Assembly: GCA_964574865.1 (NCBI GenBank)
Contig: CAZNOT010000002.1
Location: 1-54,421, forward strand
Origin: DATDYW01 sp964574865
GTDB lineage: Bacteria; Patescibacteriota; Minisyncoccia; Phycocordibacterales; JAACPR01
DNA: 54,421 nt
Direction of reading: 5' to 3'
Part shown: positions 32,123-40,894 of the stretch, one piece after another
How the letters are laid out: every line of letters starts with the position of its first letter
Position numbering within the stretch: position 1 is the first letter of the stretch
Translations under genes and position numbers: made by a program
Notes under the pieces: generated by a model
The model's input: the letters and a program-made list of their open reading frames with translations, nothing else
What the model was told of the DNA's origin: nothing
Databases searched by the model: none

Positions 32123-33127
32123 ATGAACCCAAAAGAAATCATTGCCGCGCTGTTTGCGCCCGGGAAAGGAATTCTGGCCGCCGACGAATCGAGCGACACC
32201 GCGACCAAGCGGCTCGCGTCGGTCGGCGTCGAGTCGACCGTCGAGGCGCGCCGCCTGTACCGCGAGCTCTTCCTCGAGTGCCCAGGCTTCAACGAGTACG
32301 TCTCGGGCGTCATCTTCTTCGACGAGACCTGGTGGCAGAAAGCGTCCTCCGGCGAGACGTACCCCGAGTACCTCGCCGCGCGCGGCGTGCTCCCCGGCAT
32401 CAAGGTCGACCAGGGCCTCTCGGCGTTCGGGAGCTCCGGAGAGACGGTGACTTTGGGCATCGAGGGGCTCGCCGAGCGCCTAGACGGCTACGCGGCAGGG
32501 GGCGCACGTTTCACCAAGTGGCGCGCGGCGATCGTCGTCGATTCGGTCAGGCAGACGCCGACCGCGGAGTGCCTGAAGGAGAACGCCCGCCGCATGGCCG
32601 CGTACGCCAAGCTCGTCACGGAGCGCGGCATGGTCGCTATCTGTGAGCCGGAAGTTTTGATGGACGGCGACCACACGTCGGCGCAGGCCGAGGCCGCGAT
32701 CGGTCAGGCTCTGGATGCCCTCTTCGCCGAGCTCGCCGCGGCCGGTGTGCCCCTCGCGCAGGTCGTGCTCAAGACCTCGATGGCGCTCCCCGGCAAGGAT
32801 TCGGATGAGGTCGAGCCCGCGCGCGAGGTGGCCGCGGTGACGGTCCGCGCGCTCAAGGCGCACTGCCCGGCTGAGCTCGCCGGCGTCGTGTTCCTCTCGG
32901 GCGGGCAGGGGCCACGTCTCGCCACGGCGCACCTCGACGCGATCGCGGCGCACGAGCCGCTGCCGTGGCCGATCGCCTACTCCTACGCCCGCGCCATCCA
33001 GGAGGAAGCGCTCAAGGCGTGGGCCGGCCGGCCGGAGAACATCGACGGGGCGCGGGCTGCGCTACTCCACCGTCTGAAGCTTCTCGCGGCAGCTGACGGT
33101 GGAAAGTACGACGCGTCTCAGGATTAA
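32123..33127 (+). CDS. fbaB: Fructose-bisphosphate aldolase, class I
   Basis: A 334-residue Schiff-base aldolase of the animal/plant type. G-K-G-I-L-A-A-D-E-S is at residues 14-23. The segment L-A-Q-V-V-L-K-T-S-M (about 212-221) carries the Schiff-base Lys. G-V-V-F-L-S-G-G-Q follows near residue 254, and A-Y-S-Y-A-R-A-I-Q near 291. It splits fructose 1,6-bisphosphate to two triose phosphates, linking to gap. The symbol is a family-level guess. It is followed 7 nt later by the FAD-linked dehydrogenase. Confidence 0.93.
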   Translation: MNPKEIIAALFAPGKGILAADESSDTATKRLASVGVESTVEARRLYRELFLECPGFNEYVSGVIFFDETWWQKASSGETYPEYLAARGVLPGIKVDQGLSAFGSSGETVTLGIEGLAERLDGYAAGGARFTKWRAAIVVDSVRQTPTAECLKENARRMAAYAKLVTERGMVAICEPEVLMDGDHTSAQAEAAIGQALDALFAELAAAGVPLAQVVLKTSMALPGKDSDEVEPAREVAAVTVRALKAHCPAELAGVVFLSGGQGPRLATAHLDAIAAHEPLPWPIAYSYARAIQEEALKAWAGRPENIDGARAALLHRLKLLAAADGGKYDASQD

Positions 33128-33134
33128 TTTAGGC

Positions 33135-34784
33135 ATGGATTGTCTTCGCGCTCTCACGGGCGTCATCAAGGGTGAGGTTCACACCGACGAGGCCGCCCTC
33201 GCGGAGGCGACGCGCGACGCGTCTCTCTTCGCCGTGCGCCCGCGGGCGGTCGTCGCGCCGAAGGACGCCGACGATCTCAGGCGCATCGTGCGCTGGGTGC
33301 AGGAGAAGCGCGACGAGTGCCCGGGGCTCTCGCTCACCGGCCGCGCTGCGGGCACCTGCATGTCCGGTGGGCCGCTCAACGAGGGCGTGATCGTCGCGTC
33401 GGCGCCGCACCTGAACGCCTTCGAGATTGCCGCGGACGGCAAAACCGCGCGCGTCGAGCCGGGCGTCTACTACCGTGACTTCGAGAAGGCCGCCCAGACG
33501 AAGGGCGTGCTGATGCCGATTTACCCGGCGTCGAAGGCACTCGCGGCGTTCGGCGGCATGCTCATGAACAACTGCGGCGGCGAGAAGACGCTGCGCTACG
33601 GGCAGATCCGCGAGTGGGTCGAGTCGATTCGCGTGGTGCTCGCGGACGGCGGGCAGTACGAGTTCGGGCCGCTCACGATGGAGCAGCTCGCCGCGAAACG
33701 CGCGCAGAAAAATTTCGAGGGCTACGTGTACGAGAAGACGTTCCAGCTCCTCGACAGGAACTACGACCTCGTGAAGGCCGCGCAGCCGCAGACCACCAAG
33801 AACTCGTCTGGCTACGCGCTCTGGCGCGTGTACGACCGCGAGAAGGGTATTTTCGATCTCTCGCACCTGTTCGTCGGCTCGCAGGGGACGCTCGGCCTCC
33901 TCGCGGACGCGACGGTGCGCCTCATGCCGATTCACACGCGCCGCCGCGTGGTCGCGCTCTTCTTCAAGAGCTGGGACGACCTGCCGGACGCCGTCGCGCG
34001 CATCCTGCCGTTCGGACCCGAGACGATGGAGGCGTTTGACGACACGACGCTCAAGCTGGGGCTGCGCTTCATGCCGGAAATCGCGAAGAAGGTGGGCGAG
34101 CCGCTGTGGCGCTTCGCGCTGCGCTTCTGGCCCGAGGTCGTCATCGGCGCGAAGATGCTCGGCCTGCCGAAGCTCATCCTGCTCGTCGAGCTCGCCGAGG
34201 ACGAGGACGCGACCGCGGCTAGGAAGGCCGAGGGCGTCGCGGCTGCCGCGCGCGGCATGGGGCTCACCGCGCGCATCCTGAGGGGCGACGCCGAGGCCGA
34301 GAAGTACTTCACCGTGCGCCGCGAGAGCTTCGCGCTCCTCCGGAAATCGGTGGGGGACAAGCGCACCGTGCCGTTCGTTGACGACTTCTGCGTGAAGCCG
34401 TCCGAGCTGCCGAAGTTCCTACCGGAACTGCTCGCGCTCCTCAAGAAGAATCACATCACGGCGAACATCGCCGGGCACGCGGGCGACGGCAACTTCCACG
34501 TCATTCCGCTGATGGACCTGCGCGACCCGAAGGAGCGCGCCAAGATTGTGCCGGTGCTCGACGAGTACACCCGCCTAGTGATCTCGCACGGCGGCACCAT
34601 GACCGCTGAGCACAACGACGGCATTCTCCGCACCCCCTACCTGACCCAGCAGTTCGGGCCTGAAATCGTCGCGCTGTTCAAGGAGGTGAAGGAGATTTTT
34701 GACCCGCTCAACATTTTCAACCCGGGTAAAAAAGTTGGCGGCACCAAGGAGTACCTGGAGGCCCACCTGTCGCCGAAAGCGTAG
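33135..34784 (+). CDS. FAD-linked oxidase (glycolate/D-lactate dehydrogenase type)
   Basis: A 549-residue protein with a PCMH-type FAD domain (about residues 35-250; the G-R-A-A-G-T-C-M-S-G-G-P-L-N-E-G flavin motif is near 76-91) and an FAD-oxidase C-terminal domain (about 290-540; G-H-A-G-D-G-N-F-H near 453-461). No Fe-S cluster motifs are present. It probably oxidises D-lactate or a similar 2-hydroxy acid, perhaps tied to fermentation. ATG 33135 is 7 nt after the aldolase stop, and an AT-rich TTAATTT bridges the two genes. An upstream in-frame ATG inside the aldolase gene is unlikely. Confidence 0.88.
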   Translation: MDCLRALTGVIKGEVHTDEAALAEATRDASLFAVRPRAVVAPKDADDLRRIVRWVQEKRDECPGLSLTGRAAGTCMSGGPLNEGVIVASAPHLNAFEIAADGKTARVEPGVYYRDFEKAAQTKGVLMPIYPASKALAAFGGMLMNNCGGEKTLRYGQIREWVESIRVVLADGGQYEFGPLTMEQLAAKRAQKNFEGYVYEKTFQLLDRNYDLVKAAQPQTTKNSSGYALWRVYDREKGIFDLSHLFVGSQGTLGLLADATVRLMPIHTRRRVVALFFKSWDDLPDAVARILPFGPETMEAFDDTTLKLGLRFMPEIAKKVGEPLWRFALRFWPEVVIGAKMLGLPKLILLVELAEDEDATAARKAEGVAAAARGMGLTARILRGDAEAEKYFTVRRESFALLRKSVGDKRTVPFVDDFCVKPSELPKFLPELLALLKKNHITANIAGHAGDGNFHVIPLMDLRDPKERAKIVPVLDEYTRLVISHGGTMTAEHNDGILRTPYLTQQFGPEIVALFKEVKEIFDPLNIFNPGKKVGGTKEYLEAHLSPKA

Positions 34785-34816
34785 GGCGCGTCCGGAGCGG
34801 TCTCTGTTCGCCGCTA

Positions 34817-34879
34817 AAAACCGCCTCCCGCCCTTCGCCGCGCGGGGCGTGCGGTGTCGGGAGCGGTCGGGGCGGTTTT
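34817..34879 (+). terminator. Long terminator-like hairpin
   Basis: AAAACCGCC (34817-34825) pairs with GGCGGTTTT (34871-34879), with a further CTCCCG/CGGGAG inside. It closes the aldolase/dehydrogenase transcript ahead of rplY. Confidence 0.6.
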
Positions 34880-34966
34880 CGTCTGGCGGCTACCGCTTCC
34901 GCGGCATGTCGGCGGGGTGAGAGGATGTTGCGCCCCTCTGGGGCACGTGTTAATGTCCCGCGCGCT

Positions 34967-35620
34967 ATGGTTAAACTCGCATACGAAGCCCGCGACGCGA
35001 AGGCGTCCCTTGCCGCCCTCCGTAAGGGTGGCAAGATTCCCGTGGTCCTATACGGCCGCAAGCACGAGGCCGAGATGGGTCAGGTTGACCTGAAGGCCTT
35101 CGGCAAGGTCTTCGCCAAGGTGGGCGAGTCTCAGATTGTCTCGCTCGAGGGTCCTTCGGGCGAGCACGAGGCGCTCGTTCACGAGCTCCAGCTCGACCCG
35201 GTCCGCGATTTTCCTGTCCACGTCGACTTCCTCGTCATCGAGAAGGGGCGCAAGGTGGAGGTGTCCGTGCCTCTCAATTTCATCGGTTCCGCGCCGGCCG
35301 AGAAAGACCTCCACGGCAACATCATTAAGACCATGCACGAGGTCGAGATTGAGGCTATGCCGAAGGATTTGCCGGCGCACCTCGACGTCGACCTCTCGCT
35401 CCTCGTCGATTTCAACTCGCAGATCCACGCTCGCGACATCGCGCTCCCGGCCGGCGTCGTCCTCAAGACCGATCCGGACGAGGTCGTCGCAACCGCCGAA
35501 GAGGCTGTCGAGGAGGATCTCTCGGTTCCGGTCGAGGGTCCGGACCTCGCCGCCATCGCCGTCGAAGAGAAGGGCAAAAAGGAGGAGGAGGGCGCCGCGT
35601 CCGCCGAGCCGGCCGCCTAA
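34967..35620 (+). CDS. rplY: Large ribosomal subunit protein bL25 (CTC form)
   Basis: A 217-residue bL25 with the N-terminal 5S rRNA-binding domain (about residues 3-90; G-K-I-P-V-V-L-Y-G near 22-30) and the C-terminal beta domain of the long CTC form. An acidic Lys/Glu/Ala tail follows. ATG 34967 gives the family start and is 10 nt after a TAATGT box (34951-34956) preceded by TGT. An earlier in-frame ATG at 34925 lies upstream of that box. Confidence 0.95.
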   Translation: MVKLAYEARDAKASLAALRKGGKIPVVLYGRKHEAEMGQVDLKAFGKVFAKVGESQIVSLEGPSGEHEALVHELQLDPVRDFPVHVDFLVIEKGRKVEVSVPLNFIGSAPAEKDLHGNIIKTMHEVEIEAMPKDLPAHLDVDLSLLVDFNSQIHARDIALPAGVVLKTDPDEVVATAEEAVEEDLSVPVEGPDLAAIAVEEKGKKEEEGAASAEPAA

Positions 35621-35640
35621 GCCGATCTGCGTTTTCTTTC

Positions 35641-35674
35641 GAGGGCCGCGGCGCGAGCCGCGGCCCTCTTTTTT
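35641..35674 (+). terminator. Strong intrinsic terminator of rplY
   Basis: A perfect 12-bp GC-rich stem (35641-35652 with 35657-35668), GCGA loop, then six T. Confidence 0.92.
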
Positions 35675-35712
35675 GCTCGGGCAGAGCGACATCGGATCCG
35701 CTGATCGCTCTT

Positions 35713-35721
35713 TGGTACAAT
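35713..35721 (+). promoter_or_regulatory. Extended -10 box (TGG TACAAT)
   Basis: TACAAT at 35716-35721 with the TG of an extended -10 before it, 8 nt from ATG 35730. Confidence 0.6.
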
Positions 35722-35729
35722 GCCCCGGC

Positions 35730-37073
35730 ATGCGCATCCTCGGTTTCTTTTTTGCCGCGCTGGTTCTCGCGGCGGTCGTGGCGCCGCTCCCGGGGGCGCT
35801 CGCCGCGACCGATCTCGAGGCGCGCGAGAAGGAGCTTCGCCAGGAGCTCGAGCGAATCGAGCGTGAGCAGAAGGAGCTCCAGGCTCAGCTCGACGCGCAG
35901 CGCGGCGAGACGGCGTCGTACCAGCGTGACGTCAACATCCTGACCGCCGAGATCAAGCAGGCGCAGCTGAAAATCGATGCGAAGAACATCGAGATCAAGC
36001 GCCTCGGCAAGGATATCGACCTCAAGTCGGCGACGGTGGCCGAGCTCTCGCAGAAGCTCGCTCAGAGTCAGGCCGACATCGGGCAGCTCGTGCGCAAGAT
36101 GAGCCAAATGGACGACCTATCGCTCGCGGAGATGGTTGCCTCGGACGACGCCGTCTCCGATTTCCTCGGCGAGTACGACTCCTACGTATCCATCCAGTCC
36201 TCCCTCGGCGAGCTCATCGACGAGGTGCGCTCGGTGCGCGGCGAGACCGAAGAGGAGAAGGCTGCGCTCACCGAGCGCCAGCAGAGGGAGCTCGACCTGA
36301 AGGCCGAAATTGAGGCCGAGCGTCGCGTCATTGCCGGCAAGGAGGCTGAGAAGAGGCAGCTCCTCGCGGGCTCGAAGGCAACCGAGGCCACGTACCAGAG
36401 CGCTGTGGCCGAAAAGCAGCGCGAGGCCGCGGCTATCCGCGCGGCGCTCTTCCAGCTGCGGGACTCGAAGGGGATCTCGTTCGGCGACGCCGTCGAGTAC
36501 GCCGAGGCGGCTTCCGAGGTTACCGGCGTGCGGCCCGCCTTCATCCTCGCGATCCTCAAGCAGGAGACCGATCTCGGCAAGAACGTCGGTACCTGCAATC
36601 GCGAGGGCGATCCTGAAGAGAAGAGCTGGCGGAGCATTATGCCGGGCCCGGGCGATAACTCGTCCCGCGATGACCAGACCATTTTCCTTCAAATTACCGA
36701 AGATCTCGGGCTCGATCCTGACACGACGCCGCTCTCGTGCCCGTGGGGCAACGGCTGGGGCGGGGCGATGGGGCCGTCGCAGTTCATTCCGACCACGTGG
36801 GCTTCCTACGCGGGCCGCATTGCGGCCGCGGTCGGCGTGAAGACGGCGAACCCCTGGAACCCGCAGCACGCCTTCATGGCGACGGCGATTTACATGTCCG
36901 ACCTCGGCGCCGGCGCCCAGACCTACACCGCCGAGCGCACCGCGGCGCTGCGCTACTACGCCGGTGGCAACTGGAGCCTCCCGCAGAACGCGTTCTACGG
37001 GAACTCGGTGATGGCGCACGCGGAGGGTTTCCAGTCTCAGCTCGACTTCCTCGACGATGCGGACGCCGATTGA
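35730..37073 (+). CDS. Exported coiled-coil lytic transglycosylase
   Basis: A 447-residue exported protein: signal peptide 1-25, a long coiled coil (about 27-235) like those of EnvC/PcsB-type cell-wall hydrolases, then a lysozyme-like domain (about 250-430). The likely catalytic Glu lies in I-L-K-Q-E-T-D-L-G, followed by G-A-M-G-P-S-Q-F-I-P-T-T-W, the signature of MltB/SLT transglycosylases. Two cysteines (C-N-R-E-G-D and L-S-C-P-W) may bond. It cleaves peptidoglycan and may help cell division or placement of surface machines. ATG 35730 is 8 nt after its -10 box. Confidence 0.88.
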   Translation: MRILGFFFAALVLAAVVAPLPGALAATDLEAREKELRQELERIEREQKELQAQLDAQRGETASYQRDVNILTAEIKQAQLKIDAKNIEIKRLGKDIDLKSATVAELSQKLAQSQADIGQLVRKMSQMDDLSLAEMVASDDAVSDFLGEYDSYVSIQSSLGELIDEVRSVRGETEEEKAALTERQQRELDLKAEIEAERRVIAGKEAEKRQLLAGSKATEATYQSAVAEKQREAAAIRAALFQLRDSKGISFGDAVEYAEAASEVTGVRPAFILAILKQETDLGKNVGTCNREGDPEEKSWRSIMPGPGDNSSRDDQTIFLQITEDLGLDPDTTPLSCPWGNGWGGAMGPSQFIPTTWASYAGRIAAAVGVKTANPWNPQHAFMATAIYMSDLGAGAQTYTAERTAALRYYAGGNWSLPQNAFYGNSVMAHAEGFQSQLDFLDDADAD

Positions 37074-37309
37074 TCCGCCCCGAAATTCTTCGGCGGCGTC
37101 TCTCTACCGACTCCCCGGCTTAAAAATCCGCCCCGCCGCCGAATTCGCGGCGTCCGCCTCGAATTCGTCGGACGGGTTGTGGCCGGGGTTAGGCGCGGAG
37201 CCAGGGACTGGCCGATGAATGGGGATAACGGCGCCGGCGGAAGGGTCGCCGGCTTGGCGACCACGATCCTTGCCGAGGTGATTTTGGTCTGGTAGTCTGC
37301 CGCGCACCT

Positions 37310-37537
37310 ATGAAGAGCGACACCCACCCGACCGTCTACGACGCCAAGGTTACCTGCGCCTGCGGGAACTCTCTCGTCGTGCCGTCCACGAAAGAGTCGA
37401 TCGATATCGAAATCTGCAGCGTCTGCCACCCGTTCTGGACGGGTAACGACCGCTCGGTCGACACCGCCGGCCGCGTCGAGCGCTTCAAGGCTCGCGCCGC
37501 CAAGAAGGACGACAAGAAGCCGGCCAAGAAGGCCTAG
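37310..37537 (+). CDS. rpmE: Large ribosomal subunit protein bL31
   Basis: A 75-residue bL31 with zinc-type cysteines (C-A-C-G-N-S and I-C-S-V-C-H-P-F-W-T-G), so the zinc-containing form. A Lys-rich tail follows. TAGTCT (37293-37298, extended TG) lies 11 nt before the ATG. The 236-nt gap upstream (37074-37309) contains no gene; only short GC-rich inverted words (such as CGCCGAATTCGCGGCG) were seen. Confidence 0.95.
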   Translation: MKSDTHPTVYDAKVTCACGNSLVVPSTKESIDIEICSVCHPFWTGNDRSVDTAGRVERFKARAAKKDDKKPAKKA

Positions 37538-37546
37538 GCTCCGAAA

Positions 37547-37573
37547 TCTGCCCCGCCGGAACGGCGGGGCAGA
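37547..37573 (+). terminator. Hairpin between rpmE and prfA
   Basis: A perfect 12-bp stem (37547-37558 with 37562-37573), GAA loop. No T-run follows; instead the prfA -10 box starts 6 nt later, so it may be a weak terminator or an attenuator. Confidence 0.55.
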
Positions 37574-37594
37574 TGCTATACACTGCTACCACCT

Positions 37595-38569
<975 letters not shown>

Positions 38570-38591
38570 GCTTGCCGAATCTCCGGCCCTC

Positions 38592-38600
38592 TGGTAGATT
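38592..38600 (+). promoter_or_regulatory. Extended -10 box of rpsB (TGG TAGATT)
   Basis: TAGATT (38595-38600) ends 10 nt before ATG 38611 and excludes an upstream in-frame start at 38572. Confidence 0.6.
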
Positions 38601-38610
38601 TCGCCCCCGC

Positions 38611-39372
38611 ATGACTAACACCGCCCACACCCCGGCCACCCCGGCCATTGAGCAGCTTTTCGAGGTTGGCCTCCACTACGGCTACAGCCGTTCTCGCCGC
38701 CACCCGTCCTCTCGCCCGTACCTCTTCGGCATGAAGGACGGTGGCGACATTTTCGACCTCGAGGCGACCCGGAAGGCGCTCGAGGCTGCCGCTGCGTTCG
38801 TTTCCTCTGTCACCGCCGCCGGCAAACAGGTCCTCTTCGTCTCGGGTAAGACCGAAATTGCCCGCCTCGTACGCGAGGCCGCCGAGCGCGCCGAGATGCC
38901 GTTCGTCGTCGGTCGCTGGATCGGTGGCACCCTCACGAACTTCGAGCAGGTGCAGGCTCGCATCTCTCGCCTCATTCAGCTCCGCGACGAGCGCGAGAAG
39001 GGCGAGCTCGCCAAGTACACCAAGCGCGAGCGCCTCACCATCGACCGTGAGATTGACGCGCTCGAGAGCCGTTTCGGGGGTATCGTCACCATGCGCAGCC
39101 GCCCGGGCGCCATCGTCGTCATCGATCCGAAGCGCGAGCACATCGCCGTCGCCGAGGCTGCCGCGACCAAGGTTCCGGTCGTCGCCCTCGCGAACGCGGA
39201 CTGCGACATGACCCTCGTCTCGCACCCGATCCCCGGCAACGATGCTTCCGTCGCGTCGGCCGAGCTGGTGCTCAAGTTTCTCGCGGACGCCGCTGTTGCC
39301 GGCCGCGCTCTTGCCGCCAAAACCGCCGCCGCGAAGCCGGCCGAGGTCATTCCGGTCGTCGCGCAGGCCTAA
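38611..39372 (+). CDS. rpsB: Small ribosomal subunit protein uS2
   Basis: A 253-residue uS2. The N-terminal L-F-E-V-G-L-H-Y-G-Y block, V-G-R-W-I-G-G-T-L-T-N-F (about residues 101-112) and the C-terminal H-P-I-P-G-N-D-A motif are intact. It is followed by tsf, the conserved bacterial order, but with a terminator and a 195-bp inverted-repeat element in between. Confidence 0.97.
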   Translation: MTNTAHTPATPAIEQLFEVGLHYGYSRSRRHPSSRPYLFGMKDGGDIFDLEATRKALEAAAAFVSSVTAAGKQVLFVSGKTEIARLVREAAERAEMPFVVGRWIGGTLTNFEQVQARISRLIQLRDEREKGELAKYTKRERLTIDREIDALESRFGGIVTMRSRPGAIVVIDPKREHIAVAEAAATKVPVVALANADCDMTLVSHPIPGNDASVASAELVLKFLADAAVAGRALAAKTAAAKPAEVIPVVAQA

Positions 39373-39381
39373 GTGCCTGGA

Positions 39382-39415
39382 GGCCGCGCCCCGAAGGGCG
39401 CGGCCGAATTCTTTT
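39382..39415 (+). terminator. Intrinsic terminator of rpsB
   Basis: A perfect 10-bp stem (39382-39391 with 39396-39405), CGAA loop, followed by AATTCTTTT. It separates rpsB from tsf transcription. Confidence 0.85.
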
Positions 39416-39425
39416 CGCTAAGCTC

Positions 39426-39620
39426 AGAACCTACCGCAAAAATGGACGCACCTAGGTACGTGCTCTTTGGTTTTTCGCTCAGTGGCTGCGCAGCCGCCGG
39501 GCCGGCTGCGCGCCTTCTGCGGCGGCCTCACCGTGCCGCGGGCACGCCGTCGGCCGCCGCATCGGACGCTCGCTCGGCCCGGCGGTCGCTCGCTACGCTG
39601 CCATTTTTGCGGTAGGTTCT
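39426..39620. repeat. 195-bp element with perfect 20-bp terminal inverted repeats
   Basis: 39426-39445 is the exact reverse complement of 39601-39620. The 155 bp inside hold several smaller palindromes (GGCTGCGCAGCC near 39484, GCCGGGCCGGC next to it). The right arm includes TAGGTT, a possible -10 box for tsf. No open frame inside looks real. It could be a MITE-like insertion or a large regulatory hairpin. Confidence 0.8.
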
Positions 39621-39647
39621 ACACGCACCTCAAACTTTACGACTACC

Positions 39648-40229
39648 ATGGAAATCACCACCGACCAGATCAAGCAGCTCCGCGACGAGACCGGCGTCTC
39701 GATCGGCCAGTGCAAGCAGGCGCTCACCGACGCGGCCGGCGACATGGGTAAGGCCCGCGAGCTCCTCCGCGAGAAGAGCGCCGCCTCCGCCGCCAAGAAG
39801 GCCGACCGCACCCTCGGCGCGGGCGCCATCGCCGCCTACGTTCACGCGACCGGCACCGTCGGCGCCATGGTCGAGCTCCGCTCCGAGACCGACTTCGTCT
39901 CCAAGAACGAGGACTTCCGCAAGTTGGCCTACGAGATCGCGATGCACGCCGCCGCGATGTCACCGAGCTACCTCTCGCCCGAGTCGATCCCCGAGGCCGA
40001 CCTCGCCGCCGCCAAGGCCGAGCTCTCCGCTGACCTCGCGGGTAAGCCTGCGGAGATTGCCGCGCCGCTCCTCGAGGAGAAGCTAGCCACCTTTTACGCC
40101 GAGCGCTGCCTCACCGCGCAGCCGTTCTTCAAGAGCCCCGAGCGCACCGTCGGCCAGCTCGTCGAGCAGGCGATTCAGAAGTTCGGCGAGAAGGTCGAGA
40201 TTGGCCGCTTCGAGCGCCTCTCGGTCTAA
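39648..40229 (+). CDS. tsf: Elongation factor Ts
   Basis: A 193-residue EF-Ts of the short type (like that of Thermus), with the N-terminal UBA-like domain (I-K-Q-L-R-D-E-T-G-V-S-I-G-Q-C-K near residues 9-24) and one core dimerisation domain. The T-D-F-V-S-K-N motif (about 82-88) contacts EF-Tu. It exchanges GDP on EF-Tu. The promoter is uncertain; TAGGTT in the inverted-repeat arm (39613-39618) is the best candidate. Confidence 0.95.
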   Translation: MEITTDQIKQLRDETGVSIGQCKQALTDAAGDMGKARELLREKSAASAAKKADRTLGAGAIAAYVHATGTVGAMVELRSETDFVSKNEDFRKLAYEIAMHAAAMSPSYLSPESIPEADLAAAKAELSADLAGKPAEIAAPLLEEKLATFYAERCLTAQPFFKSPERTVGQLVEQAIQKFGEKVEIGRFERLSV

Positions 40230-40233
40230 CCCC

Positions 40234-40641
40234 ATGCTCACCCTCGCCGTCATTTTTGGCACGTCTACCATCTTGGCGCTCGGTTTCTTCTGGCTACGCG
40301 CCGCCGAGATTCGCGCCGAGCGCCGCTTCGTGCTCGCGGCGGCTCGCTGTTCGGCCGACGCTCGGGTCGAAGGTTGGGCGCGCGGCGTGGGCGCGCGCTT
40401 CCTCGCGGTCGAGCACCGTCTCGCGGCGTGGCTACGCGCGACCCCGCACCGTCTCGCCGACCTGGCCGCCTTCGCGCTCCGCATCGTCGCCACCCGCGCG
40501 CTCCGCATGCTCCGCTGGATCCACGAGCGCCGCGCTCGCGGCCACGCGCCCGCCGGCGACAGCTCGAAAGGTTCCGTCTCCTTCTTCGTCTCCGCCCTCG
40601 GGGAGGCGCGCCCAGAGTCCACGTCGCGTGGTAGCTTCTAG
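40234..40641 (+). CDS. Small membrane protein downstream of tsf, hypothetical
   Basis: A 135-residue protein with one N-terminal membrane helix (residues 3-20) and a very Arg/Ala-rich helical cytoplasmic part, ending in a Ser-rich tail. It begins 4 nt after the tsf stop and is therefore in the tsf operon. No family recognised. A ribosome- or membrane-associated role can only be guessed from position. Confidence 0.65.
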   Translation: MLTLAVIFGTSTILALGFFWLRAAEIRAERRFVLAAARCSADARVEGWARGVGARFLAVEHRLAAWLRATPHRLADLAAFALRIVATRALRMLRWIHERRARGHAPAGDSSKGSVSFFVSALGEARPESTSRGSF

Positions 40642-40763
40642 TAGAGGACGCTAAAATTCTCGCCGGCTTCGTTGCCATCGTCGCGCAAACCCTCACCGTA
40701 CAGCGTACGCATCAGGTTTTCGCTCCTCGGCGCCTCGCCGATCGTGGGTTTTAGCGCCCTCTA
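40642..40763. repeat. 122-bp element with 15-bp terminal inverted repeats
   Basis: 40642-40656 and 40749-40763 are inverted repeats with one mismatch (TAGAGG, then CGCTAAAA). The element fills nearly all of the gap between the tsf operon and tRNA-Thr. Its plan resembles the 195-bp element upstream of tsf, but the arm sequences differ. Confidence 0.65.
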
Positions 40764-40779
40764 GGCAATCTTAGGTTAC

Positions 40780-40852
40780 GCCGCCTTAGCTCAGTTGGTA
40801 GAGCAGCTGTTTTGTAAACAGCAGGTCCTCGGTTCGAGCCCGAGAGGCGGCT
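40780..40852 (+). tRNA. tRNA-Thr (anticodon TGT)
   Basis: A full cloverleaf: acceptor GCCGCCT/AGGCGGC, D arm GCTC/GAGC, anticodon arm GCTGT-TTTGTAA-ACAGC with anticodon TGT, T arm CTCGG-TTCGAGC-CCGAG. Discriminator T, CCA not encoded. It has no copy of the tRNA-linked repeat next to it. Confidence 0.96.
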
Positions 40853-40866
40853 CAGGAAAAGAAAAA

Positions 40867-40886
40867 CCGGCGCCGAGAGGCGCCGG
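40867..40886 (-). terminator. Intrinsic terminator (minus strand)
   Basis: A perfect 8-bp stem CCGGCGCC/GGCGCCGG with GAGA loop. On the minus strand TTTTTCTTTT follows, so it ends the NTPase-CYTH gene. It may also act on the tRNA-Thr transcript. Confidence 0.85.
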
Positions 40887-40894
40887 ACGCGCGG

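Noticed and set aside
32044..32460. N-terminal extension of the PfkB frame into the aldolase gene
   Set aside because: It would overlap the divergent promoter and aldolase; ATG 32043 gives the normal family start.
35136..35729. Upstream extension of the lytic transglycosylase frame through rplY
   Set aside because: It is an Arg/Ser-rich shadow of rplY; the signal peptide begins at 35730 right after a promoter.
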